Below, one piece after another: positions 14,130 through 33,249 of a stretch of DNA of 64,000 nucleotides. Below the pieces are notes generated by a model. It searched no databases. It saw only the letters and a program-made list of their open reading frames with translations, and was not told the origin of the DNA. Both the position numbers and the translations under genes were made by a program. The DNA comes from Tiliqua scincoides (Eukaryota > Chordata > Lepidosauria > Squamata > Scincidae): assembly GCF_035046505.1 (NCBI RefSeq), contig NC_089830.1, positions 5,942,315-6,006,314 of the forward strand, read 5' to 3'. Position 1 is the stretch's first letter. Every line of letters begins with the position of its first letter.

Positions 14130-15690
14130 TAATGTGTAGTGGTTGTTGCAATACCCTGCCGCCATGTATTTTTTTCTTAGCATGTATTTTTCTTAGCATG
14201 TATTTTTTTAAATACAGGATTAATTACTCCAGTCTGATTTTTGACAGCATTTGGCTTTTACCATTCATTTTGCGTAAGTGCTCAAAGAAGCATTTCATGC
14301 ATGTTATCTTAGCTGTCCCTTGCAAGATAGGACAGTGTTATTAACAGCTTGTATTGGTTTACTGAAAGTCACACCAGTGACCTCACTGCTGGGCTGAGAT
14401 CTGACCTAGGTGATTATGCTTCACAGATTCCTTCATATAAGCAGGGCCAGAGAACCCACAAGGTGAAGTGGCTGCTCTAAGCAGTGGGCTGGGGGAGGTG
14501 ACACCCCACTCTTCGCCCAACCTGCAGATTGCGTGGCTGATCCATCCCACTACTACCCAATCTTCCTCCTCCTCGCTGTCCTTGGAGAGCTAGCAAGAGG
14601 AGGAGGGAGGGAAGGTTTACCTCCTCTGCCAGCGCTGCTGGGCTGCTGGTGAAGATCAGGGCAGCAGAGCTAGTGGTGCTCATGCTTGCTACACACCATT
14701 GCTATCCTGGAGAGCTCTCCAGACACCACTGCCTGCTCTCCTCCTCAGCCAATTTTGGAAGAAGAATACAAACCAGACAGCCAGAAACATAAGGTGAAGC
14801 AAAGGGAACTGAGGCTGCAATGCTATCCACACATTCCTGGGAGTTAGTTCCATTGACTATGATGGGACTTACTTCTGAGGACTGGGCTGTAAAAGAAGCT
14901 ACGGTACACCAAGAAATCCTGCAATTCTTGAAGACAAGCAAGTCTGGCTTAGGCCATATACGGACAGGGAAGTAGAGGAATGCATGAACATTTGTGACAA
15001 TGAATTCCATATAGAGGCTGCGTCTGGTGCAATTGATGATGAAACTAGAATGTGAGATGTCACTTCAGAATGAAAATAGAAATGTTTCTGTCACAAGATT
15101 GTATTATGGGATGGGCTCGTGGCGTGTGTGTGGGAGGGGGCCTATACTGAGAACAAAATTTGATGCCTGGCCCCTGGCAAGAGAGCAATGTGAGTCCAGG
15201 TTTTACAGAATTATACACTCCACAGTTCCATGGCTCATTACACCACAGGTTTCCACACTTTGCCCTCTGGCAAAAATGATGAATGTGTCACAGGAAAGGG
15301 AAGGTGCAGCTCAGCATGAAACGGTTTAAAAAGCTGCATCTGATCACATTCCCTCTTCTATACAATGGTTCCAGGTAGAGGCACTCTGTCCTTCATTTTA
15401 TCTGGTCGCCCTAGACATGCACTGAGGCTGAGCTCCTTGTTGAGGACTAGTTCCTTGAGAAGGCTAAAGTCCTGAGGCTTCCAGCCACAGCACCTTTGTA
15501 TCTGGTCCCCCTACTTTGACATGGTGCACATCAGCAACAGTTCCCCTAAGCATGTGCAGAGTGCCCCTCTGGGGAACAAAGTACCTTTCTTTTCTTTATT
15601 TAATGCCAATGAGGAATGGAGGAGAAATAAGGACGAAGGAAACAAGCAGAAATAAAGTCTTAATGATCTTTTTTAAAAAACAAACTTAGG
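14130..15690. other. FABP10-SRSF10 intergenic, no gene recognised
   Basis: Contains a MIR-like remnant near 14,340-14,420 and a short GCAATCCTA/AGTAAGTCC-type fold-back repeat copy near 14,815-14,895. No coding exon is recognised, and the few open frames lack family similarity. Confidence 0.4.
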
Positions 15691-15992
15691 CCTGTTGCCC
15701 ATGGCAACGCCCTCACAAAATGGCGGCACCTCAAAGCGCGCGCTCTTTCGCCCCGACCGTTATTGTTCTCTGGGTGCGCATGCGCAAGAGCCTATCCTGG
15801 AATCCCTTGAGGAACAAGAGAAGCAGGGGGTGGGCAGGACGAAAGCGAGCAGCCGCCGCGCCTGCGCACAACGCCTCAAGTGGCTCGATAGCGCCCCCAC
15901 AGTCTGCGTTGAGCGCATGCGCACCCTCTTCGCCCTCGGGGAGCGAGCGACGTCTCCCGCCAACGGGTGGGGGTAAGGGGGGTAAGGCCAGA

Positions 15993-16139
15993 TCTCGCGG
16001 GAGTTTGGCGGGCGAATCTCGCGAGAGTTTGGCACACGCGAAGTCAAGTCTCGCGGGAGTTTGGCCCCCAAAGCGGACGTGAGCCAGGTCTCGCGAGAGT
16101 TTGGCGCACAAGGCGGATGTGAGGCAAAATCTCGCGAGA
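15993..16139 (+). promoter_or_regulatory. SRSF10: Array of five TCTCGCGAGA-type elements
   Basis: TCTCGCGGGA at 15,993 and 16,049; the perfect palindrome TCTCGCGAGA at 16,017, 16,089 and 16,130. Each is followed by the same GTTTGGC- or GCTTGGC-type tail, so the array looks like a diverged minisatellite of 24-41 bp units. TCTCGCGAGA is the known binding motif of BANP (and was earlier linked to Kaiso/ZBTB33) and marks strong CpG-island promoters. The array ends 100 bp before the start codon. Confidence 0.85.
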
Positions 16140-16238
16140 GCTTGGCCTCAAGGAGGACGCGTCTGAGGCGGTTTTCTGTGCGCCTCTGGGTGAGAAACAG
16201 GAGGGTCATCGCGGAGCCTGTGCGGCTTCCCCAGCGCC

Positions 16239-22491
<6,253 letters not shown>

Positions 22492-24160
22492 AATGTCCCT
22501 TGTTCTTTAGGTATGTGTCATCCAGCTACACAGTTGAGTTATGATGCTGCAACATTGCTTAAAATAACTTTTGTCAGTTTTCCCTGTAGCAGGCAATTAT
22601 TACAATTAAACCACAGAGAATGTTATACAAAAGAGTCCACTTTGTTAAATGTCATGGGCAGCTATTGAGGTTCTTGTGGTGTCTCTATATTTTTGTAAAA
22701 AAAACAAACCTGCATTTTTATGCTTCAAATATTGATGGTACCTTGATTATGACCATAACTTACAGCATTGTCCTAATCTTATCCACAAGGGAGTGTGTCC
22801 TAACAACTGTGTATATTTAGATATTTAAATTGTCCAATAATTCCTGCTGTACAGCTGGAAAACTGGACAGCTATAATGCAACAATAACTACTGTGACATA
22901 AATTAGTAATTTCAAATTCCTGATCTAAAGGAGGGGATTTGTATTCACTGTGCCCATTTGTTGCAAGATGACTGACTCGTGGGGCATTGTGAAAAATACT
23001 GAGGCACTCATTTGGTCACATTGGAAGTGTTGGTGCTGGGAGATCAGCCAAGAGAGATTATTGTGAGTTTTGTCAAGATTTAGGTGCTTCTCCTTGACTA
23101 ATATTTTTACCCTTGTGGGGTTAGGGGAAGATTTTCAGTTAAAACAATTAAGTAAACATGTATGCATTGTGGTGTATCTTGACTTTTAGTGAGCAATGGA
23201 CTACGAATTGCTTAGGTTTCTTGCTGCATAGATGCAGATAAAAACAGATTAGTGCATACAGTGTGTAAGAACTAAAGGTTTATGCCAATGACTTGATAGG
23301 CAGTTTATGTATCCATAAGTACCCATTTCTAGCAGTGTCTCTAATGGTAACTGACAACTTGAGTTTACATTCAGAACCCTACTAGGTTGGCAAGTTTCAG
23401 TTTATAATCCTTGTTCCCTGAATAACTAGTGCTTCATTTGCAGTATAGCACATCTTGCGTGCATTTACACAATGTGAAACAGAGCTGTATCCTTTGCTTC
23501 TCTTTTGTGTTAACACAATATCTAATCTGAATATAAAATGTTGCCATGACATAATCTCAAAGTATTCTCTGGAGAGAGCACTATGTTGTATTACAAACAT
23601 TGTTTTTCTACTGAAATGTGAAAACCAGCCTCCGATATCTAATGGTCCCTTACTTCTAGTAGGATAACTGAATGTTGATAAGATGTTGGTTTCTATAGAA
23701 AAATTTCCAATTTAAGTTCTAGGTATTCCAACAGGGCCATTCAGGAAAGTAAAGCTGGCTTCTTTAGTGCTGGCTGTGGAACATGTCTAGGGGGTAATTC
23801 TAGAGCCTTTGTATATTTGATAGTATTTCTAACTTTTGTTTACTGTTAAAGTTCATGTTCTGCTATGCAATCATTTATATCTGCATTTCTTTAATTTTTG
23901 TAGACTTCTCCCTGATGTATAGTTTGAAACACGAAAGTGTATGTAATACTGTAGTGTTAGTGTGCGGTCAAAGGAAAGTTGTGGAAATAAACTTTGTATT
24001 TCCTTTCTTATAGAGGCTTCTAAAAAGGTATTTTTATATGTTCTTTTTAAAATATTGTGTACTACTTTAAAACATCAGTGTTTTGATCAAGGTGAAGACA
24101 CAGCTTATTCTGTGCTTGCTGTAAATCTAGCAAATATGCTGTAATAAAAGAAATGAAGGT
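22492..24160 (+). other. SRSF10: SRSF10 3' UTR
   Basis: Repeat-free, AT-rich sequence follows the stop. AATAAA occurs at 23,986-23,991 (GTGGAAATAAACTTTG) and at 24,143-24,148 (CTGTAATAAAAGAAATG), either of which could end the message with a 1.5-1.7 kb UTR. Confidence 0.7.
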
Positions 24161-26690
24161 GAGCCTAGCTCCACTGAACTGTAGTCTAAAAGCCTTAAGT
24201 TTGGTATTTGAAATATCACTGGTCTTGAGTCCAAGGGTAACAAAAACGTCCAATAGATGTCACTGTCAAAACTGGGTAACAAGTTGTACTGGGTAGAAGA
24301 TGCAAGATGTTTGACATCACAGTATCCTTCAGCATTTAGCCTTCTGGGATGGTTTGGCAGAGGGCCACCATCTCAGTCAAGGCAGGGACTTTCACAACAT
24401 GCAACTACTGTTCTAGAAAACTGACCTAGTAGCTTCAGATCAAGCATGTAGCTCTGATCCCTTAAAGGGGGGGGCAGCAGTGTGATTTGCAGGATTGTGC
24501 TATGGCCAGGCTATTTCCAATTTACCAAATGGAATGCTGGCCTCTGGGAGGGAGGGCTTGGGGAGCCCTGTAGGTACCTCTGCAATACAGTAGTGAAAAG
24601 CTCAATTAAAATCCACTTCTGGTTTGAGAACAGGAAGTGGCTTTCAATCAATTTCTTTTATTAGTAGAGGCTTGGGGCCCCCTGTAGAGGTATCTGCAGG
24701 GCTCCACCCCCCCAAGCTGGTGCTCCATTTGGCAAGTTGGGGGGAAAAAACCTTCCCCCTGCTTGTAGTAGGTGTCTGCCTGATAAGGAATGAGGCTACC
24801 TTTTGCCATTATCACAGGGCATGATGCCAAAAAAAGCAAGTCTACTGTTCTGTGGTATATTTGGCCATTGTCCTAGGATAGTCCACTGTCAGCTATCTTA
24901 GTTGTGCCATAGTATCACTTAGTACCATAGTATCCTTAGTACCAGGACCCACTTTTTAGAATGGGAATCTGTCAGGACTCACTGGAATTGATATGACTGG
25001 AAATGACATCAGGCAGGAAAAATTTTTAACAATCCTAGGTTGCAATCCTACCCACACTTATCCCAAGAGTCCCATTGACTATCATTAAAAGCATATACAT
25101 AGTACATAGTAGCCTGTTCAGTACAGAGCTGTAATATTTCCCCAAATGCAGTCACATACCTTGGTAGCATCAAGTCTATATTGAAAATATTGGAATGAAT
25201 AGGGGCCCACCTGAATTTGGTTCTCAACCCACACTTTGAGAAACACTGGGTTATACTGTCTAACTTATACATGGAAATGTTTTTATAGACATTTCCCATC
25301 AGTATAGAACACCAGTGCCCTCTTATACTGAGCTGACATAAGTAAAGCAGTTCTCTCTTGCACCTGGCAGGCCTGTTGGGTAATGTGACTAGTATGCTTA
25401 TAGAATCATACCTACAGCATTGACCCTAACTCCATCCCATGCATCTTATGAATGCAAAGGCACAGAGGTGGTAAATTTCCATGTCCGCCTCTTAGAGGTG
25501 ACTTTGGGATGAATCCTCTGGTTTACAAAGGGCTGTGTGCCTTGATTAGTGCTAGAATGGAAAACTCAGAATCCTCAAGCCAGCACATTTGTGGCCCACC
25601 TGGTGATGTCCTCAGTTATTACTGAATTGAAAGACCAAGATTCAATGCAACAAACACAGATAAGCTCAGGGTGGATGGGATGGCTTTTTGGAGCTTGCAA
25701 GAAGTACATACTTAAGCTCTACCCACTGAGCTAAACCTCTTTCTGCTTGTTATGTTGCATTGCTAGTCTTGCTGCCAGATGGCAAGGGGTCTTACATACC
25801 ACTGGTATGAATGCCACTGGTTGGCATTCCTCTAGCTCCAATTACTTGTGCTAAACAGCCTCAGAAGAGTTTTACCTATTAGAATTAGATTCTTAAAGTA
25901 GGCTGTTAGTAACCATGTTCAGCAGTACTGGTATGGGAATAGTCGTTTCAGCCCCCAGTGGCTATACTTCCAACAGCCAGCATATGTATGAAAAGTCAGT
26001 GCTTCAAGCCCTAGTGAAAAAGGCCTGTAGCATTTGACTTAAAAGTAGCACATGTGTTTGTCCTATATAGTCTTTATGGAAAGATAAAAGATAAAGACTG
26101 ACAAATCATGGTAGTTGTAAAGCCATACAGCACTAAAACTACAGGACAGCTCATTTGCACTTGTCCAAACAGGTTTCTCTGTTACCCATTTTTACTGCAT
26201 CAGCTAGATGCATTATTTGAATAGCAGAGCTAGATGCCAATTACATTACCAGCATTGAGTTGTTGAAATAAGAAATTCAGACAAAGCAGGTAAGTTTCCT
26301 GATCAGATTAAAACACAAGTAGTATTGAACAATACTGCCCCTTGCACTCTCTGGAATTGAGGGAGGGAGAGGATCATGCTATGAAAAGCAATGGCTTCAA
26401 GAGCTTTCTAAGCCAAATAGCTGTCTCAAGGCACTGCTCTTGTCTTTATTTTTACCATAAGCATGAGCATGTGGTCCCCTACTCACCCCCCCCTAAAATG
26501 TAATCTTAGATTTAACAAGAGTGGCAGATATACTGCATCACATGCCACACTGGAAATCTGCCCTGTGCAAGAACAGCCATCCAAGGAACATCTACAAGAG
26601 AGTACTGTTATGATTCTATTCCACAAGTTTAATCTGTCCATGCAGATAGAGAAGCATTAAATCTACTAAAGAAATAACCTTAACACAATA
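24160..26690. other. SRSF10-PNRC2 convergent intergenic
   Basis: Contains hAT copy 3 at 24,930-25,249 (AGTACCAGGACCCACTTTTT at the left, CACTTTGAGAAACACTG at the right). The rest has no recognised gene or repeat. Short fold-back-type words occur near 24,540 and 24,670 (GGCTTGGGG(A)GCCCTGTAG) in opposite orientation around a CTGCAGGGCTCC-like copy. Confidence 0.5.
24930..25249. mobile_element. Non-autonomous hAT element, 'AGCACCAGGACCCA' family (copy 3)
   Basis: Same orientation as the copy at 2,299. It keeps the TTTTTAGAATGGGAATCTGTCAGGA, CCAAATGCAGTCACATACC and ACTTTGAGAAACACTG blocks. The left end is blurred and no duplication was recognised. Confidence 0.7.
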
Positions 26691-27877
26691 TGGGGGAGAA
26701 AAGGATAGGGATGTTTTATTTCGTTTTGTCTCCAATTCACATTGAAACAGTATTTCAAATATACAATTTAGACAATCAAAATTACATTTGGGATAACACA
26801 TTGATTTGAAAATATCCAGGACAAGTTTGGGACAAGGCATATATTTTCTGGAAAATGTCCAATCTATTCATCTCATTTGGGAAAGCTTACTGTATTCTGC
26901 GAGTTGCTAAACCATTTTGAACACACAAGTAGCTCAAATGTGCCCTGCTATGTAGCCAAGCACCCTTGAGACTTAACAAGTTGCTTTGAAAAGTAACTGA
27001 ATGCATTTTTCCCTGCTACAACTATTAACTACTGTTTGACAGCTTTTAGTATCTTCTATGAATGAAATTTAGTCAGGCACTACAGACAAGTTTTGAAATT
27101 TCACAAAAAGCCTGAAGTTGCTGGTTGCCAGTGGAGGATCAAAATGGGTTCCAACGTTTTGTGCCATGAACTGGCTCTCAAACACAGAAAATGTGCCAAA
27201 TACAAATGAAACTACCCAAATATAGTAGCCAGCAGTAGTCACAAATAAGAGTAGGCCTACACAAATACAAGCTGGGATGTTGGCAAATCCATGTTTTGCA
27301 TGGGAGAAGCTCTTAACACACTTTAGTCCAGAACAATAATGGTCAGTCACTGTTCAAATAACTTCATTCATTCAAAATGGAAGCAGTAATTACTAGTGGC
27401 ATCCAGCATAGTTGTGTGCTTCAGACCTATGAAGCTTGGATGCATAACCCTGTGCTGGATTATACCTTTGCACCCCAATCCTAAGCACGCTCAAGTAAAC
27501 CTACAACTGTCTGCAAGACTGAGTTTCAGGGAAGCGTACCTAGGACTGCAGTCAAAAGGCACGATTCAGATCCATTAAAATGGAGTTGTACTATTGCATT
27601 TAATAGAAAAGTAATTGTACCCTTGATGGTTTTTTTCTTGTTTTACCTTTAAAATCAGTTTCTCTTTTGTACCAAGTTTACTTTAAAAATCCAACTTAGA
27701 AAACAAAGCCAAACATGGGCACATAACCCACACTGATACTCAAGTGCAATGGCACAGACATGTGCTTTTAAAGGTTTGCAGTTTTTTTTTAAACAGTTTG
27801 TTTTGTTTTTTAAAAAAAAATCATGCCATGTGCTCAGCACGGTCTTTTTACATTCAGCAGTTTTGTACTAAAAATAT

Positions 27878-27883
27878 TTTATT
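27878..27883 (-). terminator. PNRC2: Candidate PNRC2 polyadenylation signal
   Basis: TTTATT on the top strand (AATAAA on the minus strand), about 1.15 kb after the PNRC2 stop. Alternatives are at 27,932-27,937 and, for a longer UTR, 26,715-26,720. The whole stretch 26.7-29.0 kb is AT-rich and free of recognised repeats, as expected for a long 3' UTR. Confidence 0.4.
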
Positions 27884-29030
27884 CTGGCAGGAAAGCCCAG
27901 CATAAATTTACATATGCTACAAGTTTTTACATTTATTTACATGGCTCTTTCTTCCCTACATAAGGTATGTTTTACACTTGCTAAGCTTTAACAAACAAAT
28001 TCATAGTACAAGTTATCCAATTTCAGACTGGCTTCAACAGTTGTTTCAGCAAAACATAAAAAGCTACAGAATGAGCTGTATCCAAGGAATACATGACCAA
28101 GCACAACAAAAATCAATGAGAAGTTGGTCACATCCAAGTCCCATTCATTTCAGTAGTGCTTGAGTCTCAACTAGCTTTCTCTGAATACAGCCAGATGTTT
28201 TTCAAACACAGCTCAGTGAAATTCACTGTGAAGGAGAACACTTGAAGCTTTTGGCAGTCACCTGGCAATGCAAAAATGCTTTGCGTTGGCACATGTATAA
28301 GCTGTTCATGATGAATGCAATACAGTTCTAGGCCTGCTTAAAAAGTTACAGATCAATTGCATGCCCAGTTTCCATTCTTACTAAGTGCTATACAGAATTA
28401 GTTCCCTAATGCAAGTGTTTCTGTTTTGGTCACAGGGCTCTGAGTGCCTGCCCAAATCACCAGTTCAGAGGATGGATAAGAAAGTCACATGCAAGTCAGT
28501 AAACTCAAAAATTCACCATCTTGTAAATGGATTTGTTTACACAATTCTAGGCATGTATATTTCAGCACAGAAGTCAGAAACGTGCTAATTTTACACCAAT
28601 ATTTCAAGCAGAGGGGATATTCAATTATATTTTGCAATTATGTTGCACTGCAACTGTTGGAAGTTTGGTCAGTTGGCATTAATTTCACTTCTGGAAACAT
28701 GCACTTTTAAGCATAGTACCAAAAGTGACAGCAACTGAAATCAGATACAGTAAGCACCAAAAACCATGACCAGGAACTGGTTCAAGCTACCAATTGATTA
28801 TAACAGTGCTTCAGTGCAGAGGGAAATACAGTGCACACAACCCACAAAAGAGTGAATTGTTTGTGAGTGTATTTTCAATGGCTCCAACTTCCTTATCACA
28901 CAAAATCCAGCCAAATTATAAAATTTGTATGGGATGTGCCTGTTTGCATTTTTGGGACCCTACATGGACTTACATTGTGGAACCAGAAATTGCAATATTG
29001 AAGTGCCGTTTTCCAAGGCAGACTTGCACC

Positions 29031-29447
29031 TCAAGCCTGAACTTTCAACAAGGTCTTAAGTTGAAAAGTCATGATTTCTTTATCAGCAGGGTTAAGCGAA
29101 ACTGTTACCCAGTGGCTCGGTGGCTTTGGAAGAACACTCGGGGAAGGTGGCTCACTGAATTTGGCTCCAGCATAGTTCTGATTGGTCTGAGGCATGAAGA
29201 GTGAGTTGGGTAAAGTTGGATTCCAAGTCTGGTTAGTTGGGAAGTGCATCGCAGCCTTCCCTCCATTTTGCATGGCCTGCCACGCTACAGATGATGGGCT
29301 GCATCCGTGTCCCCTCTCTTTTTTGTGGATTTTCTTCATCTGAGAATTCTGATCTTTGCTCTTTTTCCTGTTGTTCAGCTGCTGGTGGTTCTTGGTAGTA
29401 TTTCTGGGCTGGGTAGATGGAATGTTGAACCTTTCTCCACCTCCCAT
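29031..29447 (-). CDS. PNRC2: Proline-rich nuclear receptor coactivator 2
   Basis: A small adaptor that binds nuclear receptors and also links UPF1 to the decapping factor DCP1A in nonsense-mediated decay. The frame encodes 138 aa starting [16 protein letters not shown]. Seen: a basic stretch ([22 protein letters not shown], about residues 25-46, in two parts), [13 protein letters not shown], the SH3/EVH1-type proline motif [17 protein letters not shown] (98-114) and an LxxLL nuclear-receptor box LKTLL (130-134) at the C-terminus ending KVQA. Human PNRC2 has 139 aa and the same blocks. The coding sequence lies in one exon whose acceptor is at 29,465/66 (TTTTTTGAGTAG|GTGACG), 18 nt before the ATG. 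Upstream exons are non-coding. It is convergent with SRSF10, as in human. Confidence 0.97.
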   Translation of the reverse strand: MGGGERFNIPSTQPRNTTKNHQQLNNRKKSKDQNSQMKKIHKKERGHGCSPSSVAWQAMQNGGKAAMHFPTNQTWNPTLPNSLFMPQTNQNYAGAKFSEPPSPSVLPKPPSHWVTVSLNPADKEIMTFQLKTLLKVQA

Positions 29448-30444
29448 CTTCAACTTAAGCGTCACCTACTCAAAAAAGAGAGGCAGGGAAAAGAACACAT
29501 GCCTGTCAGCAGAGCATTCAAGTACTTTTGTAAAGATATAGCACAAAACTGGAATGAGAAAAATGTCAGTGGCTTTACTGGTCCTTGTGATACTACTAAA
29601 TGTTGAAAAGACTTCCCAAATTTATCCCAAGCAAAAGAGAATCTAACAGTTTGTAAAGAAGACACATACTTTAAGGGCCTTTAAGCAACAAAGCTGTGTT
29701 TATGATAATACTTCTGGAGGCAAGGACCACTCTCACACACACTAAAAACTATGGGCTGGATTTCACAGTAGTTGTTTGTGTGTTTTTCCAATGTCTCATT
29801 TTAACTACAGAAATTCAAAGTAATGTACATTTAAGATAGAAACCACAGCTAGGACCTATTCATAGGTACAACAAATAACTTCTTACCATGGCCTATTCTA
29901 AACAGCTGATTTATGAAAATAAGGCACTTCATCAATTGAAAAAGCAAGTCATAGATATACATTACAGGAATAAAACCTTTAAACATTAACATGCAATTCC
30001 AATGCATTATCTCCCACCAAGATACAGTTTGCAAGGTTTAGGAAGCCATGACAAAAAGGGGTCGCAAGAGGAGGCCCGAACCACAAATGAGGAGCCTCCT
30101 CATATTCTTGTGCCATTGTTGTCCCTGTTACCTTTCAGTTTCCTTTTCGGATTCCACAGACTCCACCTCCTGTCCCCTTTCCTGCTGCCAGACCTGAAAG
30201 AATAGATGCTGACTCCTGTTGGACCCCTTCCTTTGGCTAGGAGTGGTAGTTCTCATGGGCTGATCTGCTGTTTTCAGCCACGAAGCCAAGCCCAACATCG
30301 GATTCTTGGCACACAGGCTTCGAGGATAGAACTCCTGGCTCTGGAAAGAGAAAGAGCAAGTTTGAATTCCCAGTCAGGAACACAGTTTAGACAACAAGAG
30401 TTTGCTATTAAAATGAACTGGAAACATACTTGTCAGTCAGATAC

Positions 30445-30800
30445 ACAGTGGGCCCTCAGTATCCACAGGGGATCTATTCCAGGAACCCCTGAAGACACCA
30501 AAATCAGATGATGAAATACATGGGTCCTGGGCCCTCTGGAGGCAACAGGAGCCTCCAATTCTAATTCTCTGGAGGCAACAGGAGCTGTGCTTCCCATTAA
30601 AAGAAGGTATGAAAGGTTTAAAGGCTTCTAAGACCTTTAAGTGCCACTTCTGGTTTTTATGATAAACCGAAGTGACCATCTAAAGCCTCAGAACACCCCC
30701 TGGAGGGTCCATGTTGGACGGGGTTCCAACCCAGTGGGTTTGGAACCTGTGAATAGTGAAATTCCTGGGTCCCAAATCACAGATACAGTAGGTTGACCTG
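30445..30800. mobile_element. Tigger-like MITE
   Basis: Left end CAGTGGGCCCTCAGTATCCACAGGGGATC; right end CACAGATACAGTAGGTTGACCTGTA. Related to 13,901-14,113. The centre holds GGCTTCTAAGACC and GGAGGCAACAGGAGC words repeated twice. Confidence 0.6.
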
Positions 30801-31352
30801 TATATACCACCAGTTGCACCCGAGTTTAAACACACATCCTTGCCTCTTCCACTGTAGGTTACAAGAATTCCAGAGGAAAGGCCAGAACAGAGTACACCAC
30901 ATCCCAACTTATAACCCAATTTTGTTCCAGAGGTTTGTCTAGAAGTCAGAACACTTGCATGAAAGCACCAGAACAGGTGGACTGTGCAAAAGTGTCATTC
31001 ATAATTTGCGACATCCATAACTTGGGAACCCAGTATACCTAGCAGGACTTTAAAGGTTACAATGTATTGTGGCATAAGCTGCTATGTGCCAGACCCCACT
31101 TCTTTGTGTGGATTTTCAGAAAGGACATCTGCTTAGCAGAAAGGTACAAAGAAAATACTCAGAACGCGTGGTGCCCCTGCAAAGATAGGCCTGCAAGAGC
31201 AACTGCCGTAACCTGACAGATCTCATTTAAAATACACCAGCAAGCCTTAGTAAGTGACCCATTTCCTGCTATCTGTAGTTAAGGTATTTAAGAACTGCAT
31301 TAATAAAAATAGTTACTATTTGACAGAAGCTCAGGACCTGGGAAGCCCAATT

Positions 31353-31355
<3 letters not shown>

Positions 31356-31441
<86 letters not shown>
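31356..31441. repeat. Compound (TC)n(AC)n microsatellite
   Basis: About 29 uninterrupted CT units are followed directly by about 14 CA units. Likely polymorphic. Confidence 0.98.
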
Positions 31442-31443
<2 letters not shown>

Positions 31444-31579
31444 TTCACACCCATAACAATAGAAGTCACTTATAATCAAACTGTCAAGAAGCTGGGGAGT
31501 TATCAGAATCCCCCAAATATTCCAGGTACATTTAAAGCAAACATGCAGGATACCTCTGCAATGTTGACATTCCCTGCAT

Positions 31580-31894
31580 ACAGAAAAGAGTACTCACTTA
31601 AAGATGTTTTGTTATAGAAAAATGCTTCCTGGCCAGGGCCACTGTATTTGTGTGGAGTCTGCATATTTTCCCATGTCTGTGTGGGTTTTCTCCAGCCTGG
31701 AAGCTCAGATTTATTTCAATGTTTAACATCAGAAGTGTTTTGGTTCTTAATTTAGAAGTCTGGTGATGTGTTTGTTACCAGAAATATGCTCTGGGAATGC
31801 AACTCTTGTATCATTAGCCTATGGTAAAATTGGTTTCGTTTCCCGTAAAAGTGCAGTTTTCAAGAACTTAACTTTAAAGTGAAGACTTGCTGTA
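31580..31894. mobile_element. Tigger-like MITE, second copy of the 5,335 family
   Basis: Shares CCTGGCCAGGGCCACTGTAT, GTGTGGGTTTTCTCCAGCC and a GTGAAGACTTGCTGTA right end with the copy at 5,335-5,663. The left end is more decayed. Confidence 0.7.
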
Positions 31895-33249
31895 CCTCTC
31901 TCCCCCACCTTCCAGAGACTATATAGCAATTACACACCTCTAAGGGAAAAAAATCCTCCCTGCCCACAGGAATGGTAAGAGATACCAACAACAACAAACT
32001 CCCAACAAGACCAGATTCTGTAGCCACCACCTACTACCACCATGTCTGCTTGGCCAGAATTCCTTCAAAACAGGGCTGCAGCCCAGTGGAAAAATCAATT
32101 CTCCAAAAAGAAAAAAAAAAATTACTGCCTGAAACCCTGGAGAGCAGCTGCCAGTCAGTGTTGCTAATATCAGGGCAGTAGGATAGAGGGACTCAGTACA
32201 AAGCAGTTTCCTAGGTTTCTGCCACCCTCCGACAGTCAATTCTCTTTATATGCAAACTTGCTATCTGCGAATTCGCTTATTCATGAGGGGCAGAACTGCC
32301 ACCCCTCTTGCTCTCAACACCATTCTTGACCATGGAAGAGGACAGAGAGAAGGACTGGAGAAGAAAACCCCTCCCCACTGCTGAACTGAATGCAGAGGCT
32401 TTGTTGTTGGCCCAGCAACCTTCAACAAATTGAAGGATAGAGAAACTGCCATCCCCACAACCTTCAATACATCAAGAGGTATCTAGCACAGAGGAGGAAG
32501 TATCAGATGTTGGAGATGTTGGTGAGCCCTGTCAACCAGCCCCATAGACTTCAAGTCTAAGACAACCCCTCCCTCAAGTTAAGATTCAGGTTCACAGAGT
32601 ATATGGTGACGAGAGGCCCCTGGAATCTAACTCCATTTTTCCCATAGGCTTAATAATTCAGCATTTGCTAATTTGGTATCCACTAGGTTTTCCAGGCACC
32701 TAACCCTAGCGCAGTGGTTCCTTAACTGTGAGCCATGGTAGCCAGCCAGGGGAGCCACCAAATCTTCACGGAAAAACCCACCATCCTATACAATATATAA
32801 GATCGTAGTCCTAATGGGAAGCCCTGGTCAATGGTCCAGTCAAAAAAGTTCAGGAACCACTGCCCTAGCGGATAATATACAATCAAAAGTGGGGAGAACA
32901 GAACGGACTCACCATGGCGCAGGGAGGGAAGAAGAAAGAAACAAAACCAAGCATCCAAAAGAGCATTTCTAACCTTGTTTTACCCCAAACCCAAAAAGGT
33001 TCTCAGGTTTCTTCCTCTCCCCCCACTGCCAACCGACTCTGTTCTACCCCCCACCCCAAAAAGGTTCTCAGGCTTCTTCCTCTCCCCCCACCTCCACTGC
33101 CAACTCAACTCAGCCCAAGATCTCTCATCACCCCACACACAGTGGGGAAGCGAATGGAGGAAATAAGGGATACTCCCAATGTAGTGGGTGTCACTGTTCA
33201 ATCTCACCCAACTCATTTTGTTTTTGTTTACTAAATGGTTTATTTTCAG

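Noticed and set aside
27069-27350. 93-codon minus-strand frame with a hydrophobic centre
   Set aside because: Lies in the long PNRC2 3' UTR or just beyond it; no family similarity, and hydrophobic runs are common in AT-rich frames.
29448-29465. GTG start adding six residues to PNRC2
   Set aside because: The codon begins at the splice acceptor, and MGGGER is the conserved PNRC2 start.
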